Assembly (NCBI RefSeq): GCF_012271785.1
Contig: NZ_JAAWVT010000010.1
Location: 60,695-124,694, forward strand
DNA: 64,000 nt
Direction: 5' to 3'
Origin: Paeniglutamicibacter terrestris
Lineage (GTDB): Bacteria > Actinomycetota > Actinomycetes > Actinomycetales > Micrococcaceae
Shown: positions 7,700-16,315 of the stretch, one piece after another
How positions within the stretch are numbered: the first letter of the stretch is position 1
Layout: each line of letters begins with the position of its first letter
Translations under genes and position numbers: made by a program
Notes under the pieces: generated by a model
What the model was told of the DNA's origin: nothing
Databases searched by the model: none
The model's input: only the letters and a program-made list of their open reading frames with translations

Positions 7700-9246
7700 G
7701 CCTGGCGCGGACTCTTGGCATCGGCCTGAACGGGCTCAACGGCCAACTCATTGAAATCGAAGCCGACATTGGCAACGGCATTCCCGGATTCATCCTGCTG
7801 GGGTTGCCCGATGCTGCACTGAACGAGTCACGGGAACGGATTCGCTCGGCGGCACGCAACTCGGGCTTACCCATGCCCAACCGGCGCATCACCGTAAATC
7901 TGACACCCGCCACCATGCACAAACGAGGATCCGGCTTCGACCTCGCCATCCTGTTGGCCACCCTTGCCGCCGATCGGTCGATCACGCTACCTGCCGATAT
8001 TGTGTATCTGGCGGAGCTGGGCCTTGATGGATCACTGCGTCCGGTAGCCGGGGTGCTGCCGGCGGTCATGGCCGCCGTGCGAGCCGGCTACCCGAGAATC
8101 GTGGTCGCGGGCGACAACCAGGCCGAGGCGGAACTGGTGGCGGGAGCCCAGGTGCGCTCCTATGCCCACCTTTCACAACTACTTGCCGATTACGGGGCCG
8201 ACCCGGCCGACCTGAAATTTCGTGCCCGACACCATTCCCCGCGACCGCGAAATACCGATTGGGGTACGAGGCAGTCCGGGGCGTTGGATCTTGCCGAGGT
8301 CATCGGGCAGGGACAGGGACGCTACGCGTTGGAGGTTGCGGCCGCTGGCGGCCACCACCTATTGCTCACCGGCCCGCCGGGCGCCGGAAAAACCATGTTG
8401 GCCGAACGCCTACCCGGGCTGCTCCCGGATCTGGGCGACACCCAAGCGATGGAAACCACCGCGGTGCATTCCCTGGCCTCAGGTGGCGGCCTGATCACCG
8501 CACTGATCCGCCGCCCGCCCTTCGAAGCACCGCATCACAGTGCCTCAATGGTTGCCCTGATCGGCGGGGGCAGCGGCATCCCGCGGCCCGGAGCTGCGTC
8601 CCGTGCCCACCGCGGTGTCTTATTCCTGGATGAGGCTCCCGAGTTTTCGGCGCAAGCGTTGGATGCATTGCGCCAGCCCTTGGAATCTGGAGTGCTCACC
8701 ATTCACCGCGCTGCAGGCGCCGCAACGTACCCGGCCCGCTTTCAACTGGTGATGGCGGCGAATCCGTGTCCCTGCGGACGAAACCTGGGTAAGGGTACCG
8801 ATTGCACCTGTACCCCGATGCAGCGCCGCCGTTATTTGGCCCGGCTTTCTGGTCCGTTGCTGGATCGGATCGACATGCAACTCTTTGTTCCTGCTCTATC
8901 GGCCCGTGAGCTCGCTCTGCGGGCCCCGGCAGAGTCATCGGTCCTGGTGGCTGCCAGAGTTCGTGCCGCACGCTCAGCGGCCAGCGAGCGGTTGCAACGT
9001 TGGGGCTGGGTCACCAATGCCGAAGTCAGTGGCGCGGTGCTGCGCCATGAACTGTCTTTGCCGTTGGCCACGACGGCCGGATTGAATGCGGCCGCCGAAT
9101 CTTTGCGGCTTAGTGCCCGCGGGCACGACAGGGTATTGCGGATCGCGTGGTCAATCGCCGATCTGAATGAGCATGCGTGTCCCACGACCGACGATATCGA
9201 TGTGGCGATCCAGCTACGCCAACACGGCAAGGGTGACGTGGGCTAG
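7696..9246 (+). CDS. comM: ComM/YifB family Mg-chelatase-like AAA+ ATPase
   Basis: The 516-residue product has an N-terminal Lon-protease-like domain (IEIEADIGNGIPGF...VNLTPA), then the AAA+ core with Walker A GPPGAGKT, Walker B LFLDEAPEF, a Cys cluster NPCPCG.....DCTC, and the C-terminal Mg-chelatase lid with NEHACPTTDDID. In transforming bacteria ComM is a helicase that helps branch migration during DNA integration. Its place next to yraN and, historically, dprA fits a role in DNA uptake or recombination. The ATG overlaps the yraN stop. The 3' end overlaps the convergent permease gene by four bases. Confidence 0.93.
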   Translation: MSLARTLGIGLNGLNGQLIEIEADIGNGIPGFILLGLPDAALNESRERIRSAARNSGLPMPNRRITVNLTPATMHKRGSGFDLAILLATLAADRSITLPADIVYLAELGLDGSLRPVAGVLPAVMAAVRAGYPRIVVAGDNQAEAELVAGAQVRSYAHLSQLLADYGADPADLKFRARHHSPRPRNTDWGTRQSGALDLAEVIGQGQGRYALEVAAAGGHHLLLTGPPGAGKTMLAERLPGLLPDLGDTQAMETTAVHSLASGGGLITALIRRPPFEAPHHSASMVALIGGGSGIPRPGAASRAHRGVLFLDEAPEFSAQALDALRQPLESGVLTIHRAAGAATYPARFQLVMAANPCPCGRNLGKGTDCTCTPMQRRRYLARLSGPLLDRIDMQLFVPALSARELALRAPAESSVLVAARVRAARSAASERLQRWGWVTNAEVSGAVLRHELSLPLATTAGLNAAAESLRLSARGHDRVLRIAWSIADLNEHACPTTDDIDVAIQLRQHGKGDVG

Positions 9247-9905
9247 CGTGAAACCAGGCGGCGGTCAGGCGATAGCACGCGGGCCAGTAGGGCCAACAGC
9301 CCATCGAGAACCAGCGCCAAGGCCGTGACCAGGACGGCACCGACCAACACCTGCCCGTAGTCGTACAAGGCCAGCCCATCGAAGATATAACGCCCCAGCC
9401 CACCCAGATTGACGTAGGCGGCGATGGTCGCCGTGGCAATGACTTGCAGGATGGCGCCGCGCAGCCCGCCCAAGATCAACGGGAGAGCCAGCGGAAGTTC
9501 AACTTGGAGGATGATGCGTGAGTCCTTCATGCCGATGGCTCGGGCGGCATCCACCACCGCTGGCTCCACATTGGCAACACCTGCATACACGCCAGCCAAG
9601 ATCGGGGGTACGGCAATGAGAACCAGTGCTATGACCGGAGGCAATAACCCGACGCCCATCAGGAGGACCAGAAGTGTCATGATGCCCAGGGACGGCAGCG
9701 CTCGCAGGACGTTGGAGGCCGAAACGAGGATCACCTTGCCCACGCCGGTGTGCCCAATGAAGACCCCCAGCGGGACGGCGATGATCGATGCGGCGAGCAC
9801 GGCTAGGAACGAATACCAGAGATGTTCTCCGAGTCGCGCGGGGATTCCGGCTGTGCCAGTCCAATTTGCTGCATCACCGAGGTAGGAGAGCATGTCGTTG
9901 ATCAT
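9243..9905 (-). CDS. Osmoprotectant ABC transporter permease (OpuB/OpuC type), distal
   Basis: The 220-residue integral membrane protein has about five hydrophobic segments and the binding-protein-dependent permease signature (PAVVDAARAIGMKDSRI..QVELPLALP), which contacts the ATPase. It is the last gene of a four-gene minus-strand operon and overlaps the upstream permease gene by four bases. Together with that protein it should form the membrane channel for glycine betaine, choline or related solutes. The exact substrate cannot be read from sequence. Confidence 0.88.
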   Translation of the reverse strand: MINDMLSYLGDAANWTGTAGIPARLGEHLWYSFLAVLAASIIAVPLGVFIGHTGVGKVILVSASNVLRALPSLGIMTLLVLLMGVGLLPPVIALVLIAVPPILAGVYAGVANVEPAVVDAARAIGMKDSRIILQVELPLALPLILGGLRGAILQVIATATIAAYVNLGGLGRYIFDGLALYDYGQVLVGAVLVTALALVLDGLLALLARVLSPDRRLVSR

Positions 9906-10618
9906 GAGCTCACTCCTTCAGTGTTGGCGCCGGTGCTAATGCTGGGGTTCCGCGGTGCGTTATTCGTTGACGATTTAGCAGTCGCTCCCTGATGGAGCCA
10001 GGGGGTGGCCAGGCGTGCACCTACGGCAATGAGTCGGTCCAAGATAAGCGCGAGAATCAGGATCATGATGATTCCCGCCAGGATTTGGTCCGGGTAGTTG
10101 CGTTGGTAGCCGGAAACGAAAAGCTGTCCCAGCCCGCCAACGCCGATGACTGCGCCGACGGACACCAGCGACACGTTGGTTACCGCTGCCACTCGGGTGC
10201 CTGCGGCCAGCGGACCCAGTGCCAGCGGAAGGTCAACAAAAACGCGACGGCGAGCCGGCGAGTAGCCCAGCGCTTCGGCGGCACTGAGTACCTCGGGGGC
10301 TACAGCATCCAACGCGTCAAAGACCGTGCGAACCAGCAGCGAGGACGAATACAGGCTCAGGGCGATCAAAACATTGAGTGGGTCAAGGATCTGGGTGCCG
10401 ATCAGCGAGGGGATCACCACAAAGAGCGCGAGTGACGGGATGGTGAAAACGGCGCTGGCGATGGAGGTGATGACGGCCCTGCTGCGCGGCCGATTTCCAA
10501 AGATCAGCCCAAGTCCTAGCGCGAGCACCACACCGATCACCGTCGGAACCAGGCTCAGGTACAGGTGAGCAGTGGTTAGCTCCCAGGTCTGGGGAAAGTT
10601 GGCCAGTAGCCAGTTCAT
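9902..10618 (-). CDS. Osmoprotectant ABC transporter permease (OpuB/OpuC type), proximal
   Basis: This 238-residue protein has several transmembrane helices and the coupling motif APEVLSAAEALGYSPARRR..VDLPLALG. It overlaps the upstream ATPase gene by four bases and the downstream permease by four bases, so the three are translated as a unit. The C-terminal ~30 residues are polar, rich in Ser, Asn and Thr, and probably cytoplasmic. Confidence 0.87.
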   Translation of the reverse strand: MNWLLANFPQTWELTTAHLYLSLVPTVIGVVLALGLGLIFGNRPRSRAVITSIASAVFTIPSLALFVVIPSLIGTQILDPLNVLIALSLYSSSLLVRTVFDALDAVAPEVLSAAEALGYSPARRRVFVDLPLALGPLAAGTRVAAVTNVSLVSVGAVIGVGGLGQLFVSGYQRNYPDQILAGIIMILILALILDRLIAVGARLATPWLHQGATAKSSTNNAPRNPSISTGANTEGVSS

Positions 10619-11682
10619 GAGCTAACCCGCGTTGCCTTGCTCAGTAGCGGCTGAAGGTCCGCCAGAGTGAAGTACGAGCCGATGTTTCCATCGTGATCGG
10701 CCAGCAGTGCGGCGGACGAGGGGGAGGCGAGGACGGCATCAAGCCCCGTGCGCAGAGAATCCCCGGGCCGTATGATCGGCTGCGGTGCCGAGCGGACTGT
10801 GACGCCGTCACTCCAGCACACGGTTGCGGCGTCATGGTTGATTTCGGCGCTGAACCCGTTGCCCAGTGTGGGCAGGTGAATGCGGCCGGCGGTGTCGGGA
10901 GCCGGAAGCTCGGTGGTGGATAGGCCGGTCAGTGATTCGAACGACAGGGCGCGGAAGCCACGGTCCTTGGAAACGAGGCTTGAGACAAAGTTGGTGGCTG
11001 GTCGGGTGAGGATGGATAGTGGATCGGCATATTGCTGTAGCACCCCGCCCGGTGCCAATACCGCGATCTTATCTCCGAGGGTCAGCGCCTCGTCGATGTC
11101 GTGGGTGACCATCACGATCGTTTTCTTGATCTCGGCTTGCAGGCGTTGAACCTCCTGCTGTAGCTCGAGCCGAACGATCGGGTCAACAGCGCTGAACGGC
11201 TCGTCCATGAGCAAGATCGGTGGGTCGGCGGCAAGCGCTCGGGCCACCCCCACGCGCTGCTGTTGTCCGCCGGAAAGCTGGGCGGGGTAGCGCAAGGCCA
11301 GGGACGCGTCGAGCCCCACCCGTTCAAGGGCTTCATAAGCCTTGGCTCGGGCCTGAGCCTTGTTCAGTCCCAGTAGGCGCTGAACGGTGCCCACGTTATC
11401 TAAGACCGTGCGGTGAGGGAAGAGCCCAGCATTTTGCAGCACGTAGCCGATGCCCAGACGCAGGGTTACTGCGCGAATACCCGAAACATCCTGCCCATCG
11501 ATCAGCACCCGTCCGGAGCTGGGGGTGACCATTCGATTGATCATGCGCATCGATGTTGTTTTGCCGCAGCCGCTGGGTCCGACGAGCACCGTGAAGGATC
11601 CGGTGGCGATCTCTAAATTGAGCTCATCCACCGCCCGAGTTCCCCCGGGATAGCTCTTGGATACTGATTCAAAGGTGATCAT
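10615..11682 (-). CDS. Osmoprotectant ABC transporter ATP-binding protein (OpuCA/ProV-like)
   Basis: The 355-residue ATPase contains Walker A GPSGCGKTT, the Q-loop, the signature LSGGQQQR, Walker B ILLMDEPFSAVDP and the H-loop VTHDIDEALTLGD. After the ATPase core, residues ~240-355 form a divergent C-terminal part. Its end (LLADHDGNIGSYFTLADL) looks like one CBS motif, the sensor module of OpuA/OpuC-type transporters. The region before it is poorly conserved, so ionic-strength sensing may be altered. It overlaps the permease gene by four bases. Confidence 0.9.
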   Translation of the reverse strand: MITFESVSKSYPGGTRAVDELNLEIATGSFTVLVGPSGCGKTTSMRMINRMVTPSSGRVLIDGQDVSGIRAVTLRLGIGYVLQNAGLFPHRTVLDNVGTVQRLLGLNKAQARAKAYEALERVGLDASLALRYPAQLSGGQQQRVGVARALAADPPILLMDEPFSAVDPIVRLELQQEVQRLQAEIKKTIVMVTHDIDEALTLGDKIAVLAPGGVLQQYADPLSILTRPATNFVSSLVSKDRGFRALSFESLTGLSTTELPAPDTAGRIHLPTLGNGFSAEINHDAATVCWSDGVTVRSAPQPIIRPGDSLRTGLDAVLASPSSAALLADHDGNIGSYFTLADLQPLLSKATRVSS

Positions 11683-11768
11683 GGGTGGCTCGTGGCTCCT
11701 GGGCGGTGGCTAAATGACGCGGAATTTCGGCTCCCAGATGGTGGGTTCCCACCGGCGGGTAAGCCGAT

Positions 11769-11814
11769 CCGCACGACATTCGAACACTTGTTCTAGTGTT
11801 CGAATGTCGTGCGG
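11769..11814. repeat. Perfect 20-bp inverted repeat between binding-protein and ATPase genes
   Basis: Bases 11769-11788 and 11795-11814 are exact reverse complements around the 6-base loop TGTTCT. The element starts eight bases after the stop of the binding-protein gene on the minus strand. No T-run follows in that direction. It may be an mRNA-stabilising or attenuating hairpin that lets the binding protein be made in excess. The centre, CGAACACTTGTTC, also resembles an actinobacterial LexA box. Confidence 0.7.
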
Positions 11815-11822
11815 TAGGGCAA

Positions 11823-12755
11823 CTACTTGCTCAGCAGGCCCTGATCCGTCAACCAGGTGATGGCTGCCTGCTGGGGCTCCACCTTGGCATCACCGGAGAC
11901 CTGCTCGTTGAGCTTGATCAGTTCCGAGGTGCTCAGCTTTGCCGAGATCGCATCGATGGCTTTTTGCGCTCCATCATCCAACTTCCCGGCGGCTGCCACC
12001 GGAACTACCTGCTGGGCTGGGAAGTTATTCTTCGGATCCTCGAGTACTACAAGATCGTTGGCCGGGATCGCGGTGCTGGTGGTGAAGATGTTCGCCGCGG
12101 TGACCTTCCCATCAAGCAAGGCCTTCACCGTGGCCGGGCCGCCACCATCGGAAATGGGTTCGAACTTCGACGGAACGAAACCGTAGTTTTTCTCTAGTCC
12201 CGGTAGCCCCACGGCACGCTCCTTGAATTCCGGCGGTCCAGCCATGACGACTTCGTCATTGTGTGCGGCCAAATCGGCAATGCTCGTGAGCTTCCATTTC
12301 TCCGCCGTGGCACGAGTGACAACTACCGCATCCTTATCTTCTGCCTCAGCAGCGGTGAGCATACTCAAGCTCTTGCTCTCCAGGGCCTTCGGGAGCGCAC
12401 TAAGAATCGCCGCGGGGGTCGAAACATCCGCCGACGGGTCAATAAAGAGCAATAGGTTCCCGGTGTAATCCGGGATCAGGTCGATCGAGCCGTCGGCAAG
12501 CGCAGGAATGTAGGCTTCGCGCGAGCCAATGTTGAATTTCGTCTCCACCGTATAGCCATTGGATTTCAGCGCTTCGGCGTAAAGATTGCCAATGATTTCC
12601 GACTCCGGGAAGTTCGCCGAGGAGACGGTCACCGTGCTGGAACTCGCGCCATCCTCACTCGGAGTGGCCGCCGTGGGATTAGAGCAACCAGCAAGCACCA
12701 GCGAGCCGGCCACCATGGACAGTGCCGCAAAAAGGGGTAACTTCATCTTCGTCAT
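11823..12755 (-). CDS. Osmoprotectant ABC transporter substrate-binding lipoprotein
   Basis: The 310-residue protein has a lipoprotein signal peptide ending in LAGC (Cys ~24) and an OpuAC-type binding domain: SSANFPESEIIGNLYAEALK, NIGSREAYIPALADGSIDLI, DYTGNLL. It should capture a quaternary-ammonium solute such as glycine betaine or choline outside the membrane and pass it to the permeases encoded downstream. It is the first gene of the operon, with its promoter in the region shared with dprA. Confidence 0.88.
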   Translation of the reverse strand: MTKMKLPLFAALSMVAGSLVLAGCSNPTAATPSEDGASSSTVTVSSANFPESEIIGNLYAEALKSNGYTVETKFNIGSREAYIPALADGSIDLIPDYTGNLLLFIDPSADVSTPAAILSALPKALESKSLSMLTAAEAEDKDAVVVTRATAEKWKLTSIADLAAHNDEVVMAGPPEFKERAVGLPGLEKNYGFVPSKFEPISDGGGPATVKALLDGKVTAANIFTTSTAIPANDLVVLEDPKNNFPAQQVVPVAAAGKLDDGAQKAIDAISAKLSTSELIKLNEQVSGDAKVEPQQAAITWLTDQGLLSK

Positions 12756-13084
12756 CTGTCAGGCCTAATTTCGTTGAGAAGGATCATTGCCAAACCGTCC
12801 GCCCGAGGGCGAGATCGCCGCGGAGCGGGGCTAAAACCATCGTTACCCATGTGAGTGCCCACAAGCAACATCTTCGCCCCCGCGCGCCGCACACATCAAC
12901 ATCACTTACCCACACAACATGCGCCCGTCTTGGGTAGGGCGTTGAGTCGATCCACAGTCAGTACGCACCCCGTGCAGGCTACAGGGTTAGCGCGCACACG
13001 CTAGAGGCAGCAGCACTCGCCCTAGGTAACGCAAGCACACACCGCGCTACACGGGATCATCCCAGCCGGAAGCCACCAACACCC
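12756..13084. promoter_or_regulatory. Divergent intergenic region between the transporter operon and dprA
   Basis: These 329 bases separate divergent genes and must hold the promoters for both. I see no gene, no convincing RNA and no strong inverted repeat, and I cannot assign -35/-10 boxes with confidence. The dprA side lacks a clear ribosome binding site before ATG 13085. Confidence 0.5.
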
Positions 13085-14377
13085 ATGAACAAGCAACACG
13101 CCGAGACCCTTGCGCGAGCCGGGCTCAGCCACATCATCGAACCCAATGACCTCACCGGCTCCGCACTCGTTCAAGTCGCCGGTGCACCTGAGGCCTACCG
13201 AATCATTCGCGAACACAGCGGCCCGGCCCCAGCCAATGAACAGCAACAGGTAGCAGAACTTCTCGACGCCAACGGCGCCAACCGAAGCTCGCTACGCCTT
13301 GACGCCGGACTTGAACGCTGGAGAGCCCGAGCCGCCCACGCCGACCCCGAATCGGACCTCAAATGCATGAATGACCTAGGGGGAGGATTGCTTACCCCAG
13401 CAAATGAAAACTGGCCCCTCGGCTTCGAAGCCCTCGGACTAGGAGCACCGCTGGCCCTCTGGTATCGCGGCACCGGAAACCTGCGCATCCTGCGTGATCC
13501 AGCCCGCCTCGTCGCGATCGTCGGATCACGCGACGCAACAGAGTATGGGCGCACCATCACCGCCGAAATCGTTCAAGGACTCCGAGCGCGCGGCCTTTGC
13601 ATCGTCTCCGGCGGCGCCTATGGGATCGACGCTCAGGCACACCAAGCCGCGCTCGCCGAGAGCGGTCCGCCACTGGGGGTTGATGACCCACCGTCCACCT
13701 CAACCATCGCCGTCATGGCAGGGGGACTGAACCGGTTCTATCCATCCGGTAATGACGAGATGCTCCAGCGCGTACACAACCACGGCATACTCATCGCGGA
13801 GGTCGCCCCCGGCGCAACACCCACACGCTGGCGCTTTCTGCAACGCAATCGGCTCATCGCCGCCCTGTGCGCCATCACCATCGTCACCGAAGCCCGCTGG
13901 CGCTCCGGAGCACTGAGTACCGCGCACCACGCAGCAGAAATGGGCCGCGACGTCGGAGCCACTCCAGGATCGGTATTCTCTGCCAACTCCGCTGGCTGCC
14001 ACCGACTCATCCGTGAGGGCGCAGCAACCTTGGTCACCGACGCCGCAGAAGTCATCGAAATGCTCACCACAGCCCAACGTCCGCCCGAACTTTCACCGGG
14101 GATAGCGCAACGGCAGGGGAGAAGCGAAAGCGCGGAAGATGCCCGTGATTATGATGGCCTGCCCGTGCAAGACCTCTTGCTCCTTGACGCCCTGCCCCTA
14201 CGCAGCCCCCGTACCGCAGACCAGCTTGCCGTTTTGGCCGGATTGGGGATGGGATCCATCCTCGGCGGACTTTCCCGACTCTCCGCCCGCCACTTAGCAG
14301 AACGCACCGGCAACGGATGGATACGGCGCTTCCCCCGCGGACCCGAACCCCAACGCGGAGCACCAAGCGCACCCTGA
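13085..14377 (+). CDS. dprA: DNA-processing protein DprA (Smf)
   Basis: This 430-residue protein protects incoming single-stranded DNA and loads RecA during transformation. The Rossmann-type core runs from about residue 100 to 330 and shows AIVGSRDATEYG, IVSGGAYGIDAQAHQAAL, GLNRFYPSGN, RNRLIAALC and the PGSVFSANSAGCHRLIREGA stretch. A C-terminal winged-helix-like part follows (residues ~360-420). It lies between the transporter operon and xerC. In related genomes comM and dprA are usually adjacent. Confidence 0.92.
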   Translation: MNKQHAETLARAGLSHIIEPNDLTGSALVQVAGAPEAYRIIREHSGPAPANEQQQVAELLDANGANRSSLRLDAGLERWRARAAHADPESDLKCMNDLGGGLLTPANENWPLGFEALGLGAPLALWYRGTGNLRILRDPARLVAIVGSRDATEYGRTITAEIVQGLRARGLCIVSGGAYGIDAQAHQAALAESGPPLGVDDPPSTSTIAVMAGGLNRFYPSGNDEMLQRVHNHGILIAEVAPGATPTRWRFLQRNRLIAALCAITIVTEARWRSGALSTAHHAAEMGRDVGATPGSVFSANSAGCHRLIREGAATLVTDAAEVIEMLTTAQRPPELSPGIAQRQGRSESAEDARDYDGLPVQDLLLLDALPLRSPRTADQLAVLAGLGMGSILGGLSRLSARHLAERTGNGWIRRFPRGPEPQRGAPSAP

Positions 14378-14447
14378 ATCCCAGAACCCGCGAGGCAACC
14401 GGCGTGGCTTCATTGCAGGAAGCATCCCGGGGGGAGAAAGTGGATAC

Positions 14448-15431
14448 GTGTCAGAGCCAATCGAACAAAAAAGCGAATCCGTAGAGATCCCTACCGAGCT
14501 CAACAACGCCCACAAGGGCTTCCTGCGCTACATGGAGCTAGAACGCGAACGCAGCGAACATACGCTCCGCGCCTACTCAAGCGACATCACCAACCTTTAC
14601 GCCTACGCGATCCCACGCGGTGCCAGCAACCTTGCCGGCCTAGACCTCACGCTCCTGCGCTCCTGGCTCATGGAATTGCAAGAGACCGGACTCGCCCGAG
14701 CAACCCTCGCCCGACGCTCCGCCACCATCCGCAGCTTCCTCAGTTGGGCAGTACGCGAAAACTTCATCCAGACCAACCCAGCGATCCGCCTGCAATCACC
14801 CAAACGCGAACATCGCCTGCCGCACATTCTGCAAAACAATCAAATAGAACGCATGTTTCAACCCACTGCTCCAGCACCCCCGCAATCCGAGGGCAAAAAC
14901 TCCGAACCCAGCCTCGAACAGCTCGCGCTCGCCGATAGAAACAAGCTGATCTTGGAACTGCTGTACGCCACGGCCATTCGAGTGGGAGAGCTGGTCTCCT
15001 TAGATATCAACGATCTGGATTTGGACCGGAGAACTCTGCGAGTGATCGGTAAGGGAAACAAGGAACGCACCGTCCCCTTCGGGCAACCGGCCCTGCACGC
15101 GATTGATGATTGGCTTCGACGAGCTCGACCGGTGTTACGAAGCGATCGATCCGGTACCGCCCTGCTGCTGGGTTCGCGCGGAGGGCGCCTAGATGCTCGC
15201 CAAGCTCGCCAAGTGGTCGCAGACGCCCTTGAAGCGCTGGGGGACACCGCTGCTCGCGGACCTCACGCTTTACGCCACACTGCGGCGACACACCTGCTGG
15301 ACCGAGGTGCGGATCTTCGTGCGGTCCAGGAGATTTTGGGGCATTCCTCGCTGGCCACAACGCAGCTTTACACACATGTCTCGGTGGAACGACTCAAGGA
15401 CAGCTACCAAAAAGCCCATCCGCGAGCATAG
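14448..15431 (+). CDS. xerC: Tyrosine recombinase XerC
   Basis: The 327-residue recombinase resolves chromosome dimers at dif together with XerD. It has an N-terminal SAM-like DNA-binding domain (residues ~20-120) and the catalytic domain with Arg in ATAIRVGEL, the HALRHTAATHLL box, the GH of LGHSSLATTQ and the nucleophile Tyr in LYTHVS. The start is GTG 14448 behind GGGGAG. A Gln/Glu-rich insertion lies at residues ~140-165 between the domains. It follows dprA, the usual actinobacterial order, so it is the housekeeping Xer and not a phage integrase. Confidence 0.9.
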   Translation: MSEPIEQKSESVEIPTELNNAHKGFLRYMELERERSEHTLRAYSSDITNLYAYAIPRGASNLAGLDLTLLRSWLMELQETGLARATLARRSATIRSFLSWAVRENFIQTNPAIRLQSPKREHRLPHILQNNQIERMFQPTAPAPPQSEGKNSEPSLEQLALADRNKLILELLYATAIRVGELVSLDINDLDLDRRTLRVIGKGNKERTVPFGQPALHAIDDWLRRARPVLRSDRSGTALLLGSRGGRLDARQARQVVADALEALGDTAARGPHALRHTAATHLLDRGADLRAVQEILGHSSLATTQLYTHVSVERLKDSYQKAHPRA

Positions 15432-15566
15432 CGACGGAAGACATGATGGGAAACCGCTGGCCGAACGTCGTATAATCGTGGAGAATACTAGAGAGGACTA
15501 GCAACATTCCGCATTGGTGCCTGTTGACGTTGGGGAAGACGTAACAACAGCTCATCGGAGGAAAGC

Positions 15567-16070
15567 ATGTCTGACGCACTGACCAGGGGCGTACTTTTCG
15601 TACACTCAGCCCCCTCAGCGTTGTGCCCGCACATCGAATGGGCCATCGGTTCCGTTGTTGACCAGCGGACCGATTTGCACTGGACGGAGCAGAACGCCGC
15701 CCCGGGTATGTCCCGGGCCGAAGTGAACTGGACCGGGAAACCCGGGACCGGTGCACTTTTGACGTCTGCTCTTCGAGGCTGGGCTCACCTGCGTTACGAG
15801 GTAACCGAGGAAGCCAGCGCAGGCGTTGACTCCAGTCGGTGGTCCCACACCCCAGAACTGGGCATCTTCCACGGCACCACCGACGCGGCCGGAAACATCA
15901 TGGTTTCCGAAGAACGCATCCGTTGGGCCTACGAAAAGGGCGCCGGAGATCCTGCCATCGTTTATCAGGAACTCTCCATCGCACTAGGTGAAGCCTGGGA
16001 CGAAGAACTCGAACCCTTCCGCTATGCAGCAGAAGGCGCTCCGGTGCGTTGGCTGCACCAGGTGATCTAA
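15567..16070 (+). CDS. DUF3145 family protein
   Basis: The 167-residue cytoplasmic protein matches actinobacterial family DUF3145: TRGVLFVHSAPSALCPHIEW at the N-terminus, WTGKPGTGALLTSALRGWAH, then LRYEVTEEAS and RWSHTPELGIFHG. The start is ATG 15567 with GGAGGAAAG seven bases upstream. The family has no established function. The gene is monocistronic between xerC and the convergent fatty-acid operon. Confidence 0.88.
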   Translation: MSDALTRGVLFVHSAPSALCPHIEWAIGSVVDQRTDLHWTEQNAAPGMSRAEVNWTGKPGTGALLTSALRGWAHLRYEVTEEASAGVDSSRWSHTPELGIFHGTTDAAGNIMVSEERIRWAYEKGAGDPAIVYQELSIALGEAWDEELEPFRYAAEGAPVRWLHQVI

Positions 16071-16242
16071 GACCAACACCTTTTTCAGCACGTCGATCTG
16101 GGATCCGCAAACACTGCAGCCAAACATCGTAACCAGTGGAGATACCAACGGGTAGATTTATCACCGGCTGAAATATCTCCTTGTGGGTATTCCCCCCATC
16201 CTGAGCAATCCGGTTGGTGACGCAAAAGCTACAGCAACAAAA

Positions 16243-16286
16243 AATGAGTCGGGGCCAGCAGTTTTCACTGCTGGCCCCGACTCATT
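16243..16286 (-). terminator. Terminator of the fatty-acid operon (bidirectional)
   Basis: A perfect 19-bp stem (16243-16261 with 16268-16286) with the loop TTTTCA lies 30 bases after the fabF stop. On the minus strand it is followed by a T-run (the As before 16243), a textbook terminator for fabF. It may also stop the convergent DUF3145 transcript. Confidence 0.9.
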
Positions 16287-16315
16287 GGCGTTCAGGTGCA
16301 TCCTGAACTTATGAC

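Noticed and set aside
11769..11814. Palindrome as an ordinary rho-independent terminator
   Set aside because: It lacks a T-run on the minus strand and lies within a co-oriented operon; it is listed as an unexplained repeat instead.
13085..13246. Reverse-strand and other overlapping open frames across dprA, fab genes, aceE and the nuclease gene
   Set aside because: They are long open shadows caused by GC-rich codon use, lie opposite or inside clear genes and show no family features or ribosome binding sites.
14448..15431. xerC as a phage integrase
   Set aside because: It sits in the conserved comM/dprA/xerC order, far from any att repeat, and matches housekeeping XerC.
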